Shown: positions 25,352 to 32,513 of the stretch, piece after piece
Layout of the letters: every line of letters starts with the position of its first letter
How positions within the stretch are numbered: position 1 is the first letter of the stretch
Source: Armatimonadota bacterium
Lineage (GTDB): Bacteria > Armatimonadota > Hebobacteria > CAIYQO01
Length of the DNA: 45,810 nucleotides
Direction: 5' to 3'
Assembly (NCBI GenBank): GCA_029553475.1
Contig: JAKPKV010000046.1
Coordinates: forward strand, 1 to 45,810
The notes under the pieces: generated by a model
Seen by the model: only the letters and a program-made list of their open reading frames with translations
What the model was told of the DNA's origin: nothing
Database searches by the model: none
Program-made: the position numbers and the translations under genes

Positions 25352-26198
25352 TCCCGCGCCCATCGCGGCCCCGCGTCGCCACCCGGCGGTGCGGCGCGGG
25401 CTGGCGGCGATGCTGCGCCTGCTGGCGGCGCTGCTCGACGACCGGCCGGCGGCGCGGCGCGGCCTGCTGCAGGCGCTGGACCCCCGCGTGAAGGCGCCGG
25501 CGCTGCTCGGGCTGGCCGTGGTGGCCACGCTGCTGCACGGCCTGCCCGCGCTGCTGGCGGTCTACGGCGTCGCGCTGCTGCTGGCGCTGCTCTCGCGCAT
25601 CCCCGCGCGGCAGCTCTTCGGCGCCTGGCTCCTCGTGCCGCTCGTGCCCGCGCTGGCGGCGCTGCCGGCGGCGGTCAACGTCATCACCCCCGGCGCGCCG
25701 GTGCTGCCGCTGTGGCCGGGCGCGTCGGTGACGGACGCCGGGCTCTACGTCGCCGCGCGGCTGATGCTGCGCATCCTCGCCTGCGTCACCTGCACGCTGC
25801 TGCTGGTCAACACTACCCGCCCCGCGCGCCTCTTTCACGGCCTGCGCGGACTGGGCGCGCCGAAACTGGCGGTGATGCTGCTGGCGATGATGGTGCGTTA
25901 CCTGGCGGTGGTGGCCCGCGCCGCCGAGGAGATTCACCTCGCCAAACTCAGCCGCACGCTGCTGCCCGGCACGCTGCGTCAGGAGCAGACGTGGGTGGCC
26001 GCCGGCATGGGCGCGCTCTTCCGCCGCACCCGCGCCCTCGGCGAGGACGTCTACCTCGCCATGCTCGCCCGCGGCTATACCGGCGAGGCGGCGCTGCTGG
26101 AGACGACCCGCCCCGGCCCGCGGGAGTGGGCCTTCCTGGCGGCGATGGCAGCGATCGGCGCGGGAATCTGGCTGTTGGACGCGGGGATGGGGAGATAA
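25311..26198 (+). CDS. cbiQ: ECF transporter transmembrane subunit CbiQ
   Basis: A 295-residue inner-membrane coupling protein. After ~60 soluble residues it has several helices (LLGLAVVATLLHGLPALLAV; VMLLAMMVRYLAVVARAAEE). It carries the ARG motif in MLARGYTG, which rests on the ATPase; the second ARG-type motif may be AKLSR. It starts inside cbiM (41-base overlap) with AAAGGA before ATG 25311, so translation is coupled. It links substrate capture by CbiMN to ATP hydrolysis by CbiO. Confidence 0.92.
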   Translation: MVSLPAWMHPAAADPAPIAAPRRHPAVRRGLAAMLRLLAALLDDRPAARRGLLQALDPRVKAPALLGLAVVATLLHGLPALLAVYGVALLLALLSRIPARQLFGAWLLVPLVPALAALPAAVNVITPGAPVLPLWPGASVTDAGLYVAARLMLRILACVTCTLLLVNTTRPARLFHGLRGLGAPKLAVMLLAMMVRYLAVVARAAEEIHLAKLSRTLLPGTLRQEQTWVAAGMGALFRRTRALGEDVYLAMLARGYTGEAALLETTRPGPREWAFLAAMAAIGAGIWLLDAGMGR

Positions 26199-26241
26199 CC
26201 GGCGATGACCGTTTCACGCTATCGCGTACCGGTGGAGCACG

Positions 26242-27066
26242 ATGACTGACGCACTCTATGCTGTGGAAAATATCTCCTTCGCTTATCCGGGCCGGCCGGC
26301 GTGCCTGCGGGACGTGTCCTTTGCCGTCGCGCCCGGCGAGCGGGTGGCGCTGCTGGGGGCGAACGGCAGCGGGAAGACGACGCTGCTGCACCTGCTGGAC
26401 GGGCTGTATTTTCCCACCGCGGGCGCCATCACCGCGTTCGGCGAGACGCTGACGGAGGAGGCGGTGGAGCGGCCGCCGTTCGGGCCGCGCTTCCGGCAGT
26501 CGGTGGGCTTCCTCTTTCAGAGCGCGGACGTGATGCTTTTCAACGCGACGGTGGAGGAGGAGCTGGCGTTCGGGCCGCTGCAACTGCGCCTGCCGAAGGA
26601 GGAGATTGCGCGGCGCATCGAAGACACGCTGGCGCTGCTGGAAATCAGCCACCTGCGCGACCGCGCGCCGCAGGCGTTGAGCGGCGGGCAGCAGAAGCGG
26701 GTGGCGCTGGCGGCGCTGCTGGTGCTCGCGCCCCGCGTGCTGCTGCTGGACGAACCCACCGCCAATCTGGACCCGCGCAGCCAGGCGATGCTGCTGGAGC
26801 TGCTGGACGGCCTGCGCGCCGCCGGGGTGACGCTCATCACCGCCACCCACGACCTCACCCTCCTCCCCCACCTCGCCGACCGCGCGCTGGTGCTCAGCGA
26901 GGACGGCGCGCTGGCCGCCGACGCCCCCGCCGGCGCCGTGCTGCATGACGCCGACCTGCTCCTCGCCGTCAACCTCATCCACGCCCACCGTCATCGCCAC
27001 GGCGCCGTGGAGCACGCCCACCCGCACGCGCACGTGCTGGGGCACGAGCATTCCCACGAGGGGTGA
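26242..27066 (+). CDS. cbiO: ECF transporter ATPase CbiO with His-rich tail
   Basis: A 274-residue ABC ATPase. Walker A is GANGSGKTT (residues 39-47), the Q-loop FLFQSAD, the signature LSGGQQ, Walker B VLLLDEP, and the switch His ATHD. The C-terminal ~30 residues are extremely His-rich (HAHRHRHGAVEHAHPHAH then EHSHEG), with about 11 His. Such tails bind Ni2+/Co2+ and may store or sense metal. GGAG lies before ATG 26242. It powers uptake through CbiMN-CbiQ. No terminator hairpin with a T-tract was found in the 280 bases after it. Confidence 0.93.
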   Translation: MTDALYAVENISFAYPGRPACLRDVSFAVAPGERVALLGANGSGKTTLLHLLDGLYFPTAGAITAFGETLTEEAVERPPFGPRFRQSVGFLFQSADVMLFNATVEEELAFGPLQLRLPKEEIARRIEDTLALLEISHLRDRAPQALSGGQQKRVALAALLVLAPRVLLLDEPTANLDPRSQAMLLELLDGLRAAGVTLITATHDLTLLPHLADRALVLSEDGALAADAPAGAVLHDADLLLAVNLIHAHRHRHGAVEHAHPHAHVLGHEHSHEG

Positions 27067-27313
27067 GCGCGGTTCGCGAGTTGCCGGGGAAACCTCCTCC
27101 GCAAAGAGCAGCCGCGTGTTGGTCGTGCGCCTCGCAGCAAAGCGGCTTGTCCCCCGTAGCATCCCCCATAGCTTGAGCGGAGGGGGAAGCTTTAGCGAAG
27201 GGGGGAGTGGCGCCGCCCCGGCAGTAGTTATCGCACGGTTGGGAATTCGATAAGCCCCGGCGCGACTCGCGTCGGCTTCCAGACTCGCTGCCAGACGCGC
27301 ACTGCAGCATGAC

Positions 27314-27342
27314 TGGACCGTTCCCGCCCCCCGGTGTACAAT
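27314..27342 (+). promoter_or_regulatory. nadK promoter, leaderless start
   Basis: TGGACC (27314-27319), a 17-bp spacer and TACAAT (27337-27342) are followed after only 6 bases by ATG 27349. Transcription would therefore begin at or next to the A of the start codon, giving a leaderless mRNA. No Shine-Dalgarno site precedes that ATG. The preceding 27067-27313 holds no gene. Confidence 0.6.
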
Positions 27343-27348
27343 GCCCCC

Positions 27349-28215
27349 ATGCAGATTGCCATGATCGCCACGATGAATCGGCCGCACGCGGTGGAGATCG
27401 TGCGGCGGACGGTGGACTGGCTGCGGGCGCGGGGGCACGCGGCGCGCATGGAGACGGCGCTGGCGCTCTCCATCGGCTGTCCGGAGCTGGGGGTGCCGGC
27501 GGACGCGGTGATGGCGGGGGCGGATCTGGCGCTCTCCATCGGCGGCGACGGCACCATGCTGGGCACCGCCTGCCTGGCGGCGCCGCACCGAGTGCCCGTC
27601 CTCGGCGTGAACGCCGGCGCGCTGGGCTTCCTCACCGAGCTGACGCCGGAAGCGCTGCCCCAATACCTGCCGCGCGTGCTGGCGGGCGACTACACGCTGG
27701 AGCCGCGCATGATGCTGCGCGCCCGGCTCCAGCGGGGCGACGCGGCGGTGGCGGCATCCACCGCCCTCAATGACGTCGTGGTGCGCCAGGGCGCCGCCAG
27801 CCGCATGATTAACCTGGAGGTGCGGGTGGCCGGGCACCGGCTGGGCCGCTTCGGCGCCGACGGCCTCATCGTCGCCACCCCTACCGGCTCCACCGCCTAC
27901 TGCCTCTCCGCCGGCGGGCCCATCGTCCACCCCGGCGCCTCGGTGATGGTGCTGGTGCCCATCTGCCCGCACAGCCTCGCCTTCCGCCCGATGGTCATCC
28001 CCGCCACCGACCCGGTGGAGATTCTCTGCCAGAGCAACAGCCACGGCGACGAGATGCTGGTGACGACCGACGGCCAGCAGCCCGTCACCGCCCAACCCGG
28101 CGACCGCGTCAGCATCGCCGTCGCCGCCGAACACGCCCTGCTGGTGAAGCTCGGCCTCTTCTCCTTCTACGACCGCCTGCGCGAGAAGCTGCAATGGGGT
28201 GGGAACCGCGGGTGA
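27349..28215 (+). CDS. nadK: NAD kinase
   Basis: A 288-residue cytoplasmic enzyme that phosphorylates NAD+ to NADP+. Diagnostic motifs are SIGGDGTML (GGDGT at residues 65-69), GVNAGALGFLTEL, ALNDVVVRQG and FGADGLIVATPTGSTAY, followed by SAGGPIVHP. ATG 27349 is preferred because the -10 element lies only 6 bases upstream; a GTG at 27334 overlaps that promoter. Convergent with the large lyase-like gene; a 33-bp inverted repeat lies between the two. Confidence 0.96.
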   Translation: MQIAMIATMNRPHAVEIVRRTVDWLRARGHAARMETALALSIGCPELGVPADAVMAGADLALSIGGDGTMLGTACLAAPHRVPVLGVNAGALGFLTELTPEALPQYLPRVLAGDYTLEPRMMLRARLQRGDAAVAASTALNDVVVRQGAASRMINLEVRVAGHRLGRFGADGLIVATPTGSTAYCLSAGGPIVHPGASVMVLVPICPHSLAFRPMVIPATDPVEILCQSNSHGDEMLVTTDGQQPVTAQPGDRVSIAVAAEHALLVKLGLFSFYDRLREKLQWGGNRG

Positions 28216-28242
28216 TGGTGAATAGAGAATGCAGAATAGTGA

Positions 28243-28270
28243 ATTGAGAATGGAAAATTGAGAATGGAAG
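28243..28270 (+). repeat. 14-bp tandem duplication ATTGAGAATGGAAR
   Basis: ATTGAGAATGGAAA is followed directly by ATTGAGAATGGAAG, inside a longer A/G-rich low-complexity run beginning at about 28214, just after the nadK stop. Confidence 0.8.
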
Positions 28271-28291
28271 ACTGAGCTGGGTGTAAATACT

Positions 28292-28381
28292 GTCACCGTC
28301 TGGAACAGGGCGAGAGCCCGGCCGTATACAGGTAAGTTTACCTATACTCGGCCGGGCTCTCGCCCTGTTCCAGACGGTGAC
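28292..28381. repeat. 33-bp perfect inverted repeat between convergent genes
   Basis: The arms 28292-28324 and 28349-28381 are perfect reverse complements over 33 bp. The 24-base A+T-rich loop carries its own near-palindrome AGGTAAGTTTACCT (28330-28343). It lies between the nadK stop (28215) and the stop of the minus-strand lyase-like gene (28395). It could act as a bidirectional terminator, but lacks T-tracts and is unusually long and perfect, so a small palindromic mobile element is also possible. Confidence 0.85.
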
Positions 28382-28394
28382 TATCCTGCAACGC

Positions 28395-31300
28395 CTATTG
28401 CAGTTTGATCGTAAACGTATGGCTGCCGGCCGGCAGGTTCAGCGTGAACCAGGTGTTGGCCTCCACTTTCACCGCGAACGGGGTACCGTTCACCGTCACC
28501 TCGGGGATGCCGTGGCCTTCAGGCAGGGTGAAGGTGACCATGTGCGGGCCGGTGCCGGCGCTCTCGCCCACCGCGGTGTTGCCGATGATCTCCACCGCCG
28601 CCTGGGCATTCGTGGTCAGCGCCCAGCCATCGCAGGAGACGGTATCGTTGTTCCCCTTCAGCATCGCCAGGCGGATCGTGCCGTTCGTGTAACGCCGCAC
28701 GAGACTGATTTCTCCATTGACATGCATGTCGCCGGATGTCGCGCCGGCAGGTATCCCCGGAGAGAAGAGCACGAGGTCAATGCCTTCCATGTGCTTGATC
28801 AGTAGCCCCTTCCCGCCGATCATCGTCATTTCCGCCGGCCCCTGCCCCGGCGCGCGGGGGTAGAGCACGCTGAAAAAATCCTCTTTCGAGCCGGCTTTAC
28901 GCACATGGACGCCGGTCTGCTCTTCCTCGAAGAACCCCCAGGGATTCACCCACTGCTTGTATGTGAAGGCATTTTTCGTGAAGTCCGGATTCGCCGGGGT
29001 CAGCACGTGGGCGTCCAGGTCCACGCCGAAGAGGCCGGGGAAATGCGCCACGTTCCCGGTGATCTCCGGCTCCTTCGCCATCACCCACACGTTCCAGGTG
29101 AAGGTCTGGTTCGGCTGCCCGTCTTTGGTGCTGTCGCGCAGCACCAGGTAGGTCGCCCCCATCTGGTCGTCGGATTTCACCAGCAGCAGGTGGCGGGTGT
29201 GCCGCTGATTCCCGCTGCCACAGGAGAGGCCGGTGGAATAGTCGAGGGTGCGCGGCAGGCTCAGCACCGCCTGCGCCGATGCATTCATCTCCCGCGGGCC
29301 GCCGCTCATGCCCCAATGCGTATGCGGCGCGGGGCGGTCGAAGGCGACGGTGGTGTGATAGTCCGGCCGCCACATCGTGCGCACTTCGTCCCCCGTCGCG
29401 CCGCGATGCCCGAAATCCACGCAGAGGGGCACGCCCTTGGCGTGATAGAGGATGCTGTTGCCATCACCCGGATCGTAGTGGTGGGTATAGTAGCCGCAGC
29501 GATGGGCGACGTAGCTGGCCTTCGGGTCGGTCCACGAAGTGCGCAAGATGTTGCCAAAACCTTCGAATTTCCGCGCCAGCTCGGCCGGCGGGGCGGCGGG
29601 CAGCCCCGGATCGCAAATGGCGAGGATGAAGCCGGGGACGCCGCGCCCGCTGTTCAAATTGCTGTAGGATTGCGCCTGCCAGTAGTACTGCTGGCGCGCG
29701 CTGTAAGCGGGATCGCTCTGGGCGGTGGCTTTCGCCATCCAGCCATTGAAGGGCGTGGTGAAGACCGGAAAAGCGTCGCCGATGCTCGGCACGGTCATCG
29801 GCGCGGGCACGCCGGCGGTCTGCGTCGGCGGGAAGCGGTGGTCCGGCGCGGTGAGGATGAAGCCGTAGTAGTCCATCGTCGCCCGGAAATTCGGGTCGGC
29901 GAAATAGTCCGTCCCCCTCACGTTCTTGATGGCCTGCGCCAGCAGGAACATGCCGTCCAGCGACGGCGCCTGGTACATCGGGCATTCGAGCCAGGCGCCG
30001 CCGGGAGCAATCCAGTCCGCCAGCTCGACTTTCAGCTCCTCTTCCGCGAATGTCACCCACCGCGCGGCGTGCGGGTGGCCATCGAGGAAGAGGCCGAGCA
30101 GCCCCAGCGGCAGCTTGAGCAGGCTGGTCATATTCGGGTTGGCGCTGCAGAGGCCGAGGTCGGTGTTCCAGTAGTCCGGATGGTTGAAGACGTAGCCGGC
30201 GAAGACCAGCGCGGCCTCGATATCCGCCTTGTCCTCGGCGGTGAGATACGCGGAGTCGGCGAGGGCGTCGTAGGCCAGCAACAGGCGCAGCATGGTGGTG
30301 CCGGACATGTGGCCGTTGCCGCCCAGGCTGGGATGGTACGGCGCTTCCAGGAACTGCTCCAGCACCTGACCGGCCATCCCCTTCACCCCGGCGGAGAGGA
30401 TGAGGCCGTATTGCGGGTCGGCAGAGCCGACGTAGGCCAGCGGCGCCTTCTCGTAGAGGCCGTTGCCCACGTAGTTTTCATCGAAGAACTTCTTCCAGCC
30501 TTCCTTTTGTATCTTCGCGTCCGGCACGCAGCCGAGCCGCGTCATATAGGTGGTGGCCTTGGCTAGCTCGGCCTTCAGCATGGGAATGGTCGCGGTCTGC
30601 GTGCGCGCGCGGTCAATATCCGCCTGGGTGAAGAGCAGGAACGGGTGCGTGCGCGCGGTGCGGGGGTAGTCAAAATGGAAGTCCTTCACCTCGTCCAGCG
30701 GAAATTCGCCGTACTTCAGGTGCTGGCGGCGCAGGGGAATCTCCTTCATCGCCTGCGTCACGTGCGCGCTGGCGGCGCCGAGGGTGAAGGCCAGCTCGCG
30801 GCGGGCGGGGGAGAAGGTCTCCGTGCCGTCCGGTTTCTTTTGCGTCCACGCGAGCAGGCCGAGGGTGATATCGAGCCCCCCGCCGGGGCGCGCGATGATG
30901 GGGATCGTCGTGCGGGCGAACCCACTCCAGTCCACCGGCGACCAGCGCGAAGGCCGCAGCGTCAGCACCCCCACGAACGGCTCCGCGCCGTCCTGGTAGA
31001 ATCCCGCCCAGGTGGTCTGGTCCGTCAGCCACCAAAAAGACCACGGACAGAGCTTGCTGATCACCTGCTCGTTCGCAAAATCAATCGGCGCGGGCTGCAA
31101 GCCTTTCGTCTGCGCGGCGTAGTAGTTATTGCGCCAGTAGACGCGGTCGGCGCCCAGGCCGGGCTGAAAGGCGAAGCGGAAGGCGGCCGCCGGCGCCTCG
31201 ACGTCGGTGGCATCGGTGAAGAAGGCGGCGTCCTGGCGCGCGCCCAGCGAGATCTCCGCCTGGTAGGAGCGGTCATCGGTGAAGGTGAGGCGGTAGCGCA

Positions 31301-31874
31301 CGGTGGTGCGCACGGGACCGGCCTCGATGACGCTGGTGACGGCCGCTTTCACCCGCAGCGGCGGATCGGCATTGATCCAGGCGCCTTGCCCGTACCACCG
31401 CGCGCCGTCCGCGCTGCCGATGGCGAGCAGCGGCGCCGGCAGCGCCGCCAGCTCCACCGGTTTCGCCAGCTTCGCGGTGAGGCGGGGCAGGCGCAGCGTG
31501 AGGTGCCCGTTGCCGAGCAGCAGCTCGTTGTCCAGCACTTTCAGCCGCAAGTCGCTCTTCGCCGAGTCGCCGGGCCGCAGATGGAGGGTGACGGCGCCTT
31601 TGGGCGGCAGCGAAACGACCGTCCACGCGGTGCCGGTCACCTTGCCGCCCTTCAGCGCCAGCCCGCTGATCTGCGTGGGCAGCGGCACGCCGTCCGCATC
31701 GGTGAGGGTCAGGCGTTTCGGCAGCGTGCGACCGCCGGGATACGCGAAGTCGAAATGGACGAGCTCATCCGTCCACTGGTGCCGCAGGTAGTCCCGCACG
31801 GTGAAGGTCTGCAGCGGCGGCGCGGCCTGCGCGAGGGCGGCAGCCAGGAACAACAGGGTCACGAGATATCGCAT
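28395..31874 (-). CDS. Very large secreted polysaccharide-lyase-like (heparinase II/III-type) protein
   Basis: A 1,159-residue exported protein, intact. Signal peptide MRYLVTLLFLAAALAQA. Residues ~20-390 are beta-rich (YRLTFTDDRSYQAEISLGAR; ILALL-type sheet). From ~410 an alpha/alpha-barrel begins with HPFLLFTQADIDRARTQTAT, as in DUF4962/heparinase II/III-like lyases. Residues ~780-1,000 form the following beta-sandwich (CGYYTHHYDPGDGNSILYHA, VPLCVDFGHRG), and the C-terminus ends in a small beta domain (WFTLNLPAGSHTFTIKLQ). Such enzymes cleave uronic-acid polysaccharides by elimination; the substrate cannot be told and I cannot place the catalytic Tyr/His with certainty. GGAGG lies 6 bases before ATG 31874. 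No sugar-transport or SusC/D gene is beside it. Confidence 0.72.
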   Translation of the reverse strand: MRYLVTLLFLAAALAQAAPPLQTFTVRDYLRHQWTDELVHFDFAYPGGRTLPKRLTLTDADGVPLPTQISGLALKGGKVTGTAWTVVSLPPKGAVTLHLRPGDSAKSDLRLKVLDNELLLGNGHLTLRLPRLTAKLAKPVELAALPAPLLAIGSADGARWYGQGAWINADPPLRVKAAVTSVIEAGPVRTTVRYRLTFTDDRSYQAEISLGARQDAAFFTDATDVEAPAAAFRFAFQPGLGADRVYWRNNYYAAQTKGLQPAPIDFANEQVISKLCPWSFWWLTDQTTWAGFYQDGAEPFVGVLTLRPSRWSPVDWSGFARTTIPIIARPGGGLDITLGLLAWTQKKPDGTETFSPARRELAFTLGAASAHVTQAMKEIPLRRQHLKYGEFPLDEVKDFHFDYPRTARTHPFLLFTQADIDRARTQTATIPMLKAELAKATTYMTRLGCVPDAKIQKEGWKKFFDENYVGNGLYEKAPLAYVGSADPQYGLILSAGVKGMAGQVLEQFLEAPYHPSLGGNGHMSGTTMLRLLLAYDALADSAYLTAEDKADIEAALVFAGYVFNHPDYWNTDLGLCSANPNMTSLLKLPLGLLGLFLDGHPHAARWVTFAEEELKVELADWIAPGGAWLECPMYQAPSLDGMFLLAQAIKNVRGTDYFADPNFRATMDYYGFILTAPDHRFPPTQTAGVPAPMTVPSIGDAFPVFTTPFNGWMAKATAQSDPAYSARQQYYWQAQSYSNLNSGRGVPGFILAICDPGLPAAPPAELARKFEGFGNILRTSWTDPKASYVAHRCGYYTHHYDPGDGNSILYHAKGVPLCVDFGHRGATGDEVRTMWRPDYHTTVAFDRPAPHTHWGMSGGPREMNASAQAVLSLPRTLDYSTGLSCGSGNQRHTRHLLLVKSDDQMGATYLVLRDSTKDGQPNQTFTWNVWVMAKEPEITGNVAHFPGLFGVDLDAHVLTPANPDFTKNAFTYKQWVNPWGFFEEEQTGVHVRKAGSKEDFFSVLYPRAPGQGPAEMTMIGGKGLLIKHMEGIDLVLFSPGIPAGATSGDMHVNGEISLVRRYTNGTIRLAMLKGNNDTVSCDGWALTTNAQAAVEIIGNTAVGESAGTGPHMVTFTLPEGHGIPEVTVNGTPFAVKVEANTWFTLNLPAGSHTFTIKLQ

Positions 31875-32045
31875 GAAAAGCCTCCGTTAGCGCTGTCATT
31901 GGAGTTTGACACCGAACACTCCCGAGCGTTGCGGGCTGCCCACGCGTCGGCACATCGTGACCGTCGTCCGGCATGCCGTTTTGGCCCGCCGGTCTCCGTC
32001 GCGGCCGGCCCTTCCTGGAGGGCGAGCACGAGTCGTGCCCGGAGC

Positions 32046-32093
32046 GCGGACATCTTGTCCGCCCGTGCGTGGGAACGCGGACATCCTGTCCGC
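32046..32093. repeat. Pair of 17-bp palindromes GCGGACATCYTGTCCGC
   Basis: GCGGACA-TCT-TGTCCGC at 32046-32062 and GCGGACATCCTGTCCGC at 32077-32093, each followed by CCGT. Each forms a short hairpin with a 7-bp (first) or comparable (second) stem. They are spaced 31 bp apart start to start. Confidence 0.8.
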
Positions 32094-32107
32094 CCGTATC
32101 CCATTTC

Positions 32108-32133
32108 GACTACGAGTACGACTACGAGCACGG
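32108..32133 (+). repeat. Hexanucleotide tract CGACTA/CGAGTA
   Basis: Period-6 units CGACTA, CGAGTA, CGACTA, CGAGCA. Same family as the tracts at 19101 and 22834. It directly precedes the modular element copy at 32151. Confidence 0.7.
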
Positions 32134-32150
32134 GCGCTGACGCGCTGATG

Positions 32151-32300
32151 ACGCGTATGCTGTCGTTGAACACAGCGGGTACCAACTCGTGCGGAGTACA
32201 ACTCCGCGGCCCCGGTGTCTGCCCGATATCCGGTCCGTCGGCCCGATCCGGGGGACGCCCACCTGCCGATGCACAGCCCACCAGAGCGGAAACACGTTGG
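32151..32300 (+). repeat. Modular palindromic element, copy C
   Basis: Contains ACGCGT (32151-32156), CTGTCGTTGAACACAG (32160-32175), CCAAC and then 28 bases (32189-32216) identical to 17240-17267, followed by a flank matching 17286-17350 (32224-32287, including CACAGCCCACCA). Unlike copy B it has a single arm and so cannot form the large hairpin. Confidence 0.85.
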
Positions 32301-32390
32301 CCGAGCGCATGCATCGGGGAGGTGGCTCGCGCCTAGCGGGCGGACTCCTGTCTTGTCCGGCAGACATGAATCGTTTCTTGATATTTTCGC

Positions 32391-32419
32391 TTGACGGGCC
32401 GGGGAGCGGGGGGTAGTAT
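32391..32419 (+). promoter_or_regulatory. Promoter of the TraF-type outer-membrane protein gene
   Basis: TTGACG (32391-32396), a 17-bp spacer and TAGTAT (32414-32419). Transcription would begin near 32426, giving a leader of about 88 bases with AAGGAG before the start codon. Confidence 0.65.
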
Positions 32420-32513
32420 AGGAACTGCATATAGTGCTTGCGCCACCCCCGGGCGCGCTCCGGCTGCCCGGCATAGACCCTATACCCGTCACAGTACACG
32501 AAGGAGATTTGCC

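Larger units (their letters stand above)
31875..32390. other. Repeat-rich spacer without genes
   Basis: No gene is supported. The stretch carries two 17-bp palindromes (32046-32093), a hexanucleotide tract (32108-32133) and a copy of the modular element (32151-32300). It separates two divergently transcribed exported-protein genes. Confidence 0.55.

Noticed and set aside
24215-25528. A 437-codon minus-strand frame opposite cbiM
   Set aside because: CbiM motifs on the plus strand are clear; the minus frame is Arg/Gln/His-rich and has no start signals.
28905-30566. A 553-codon plus-strand frame inside the lyase-like gene
   Set aside because: Same type of antisense artefact; composition is dominated by Arg, Gly, Ala and His with no domain.
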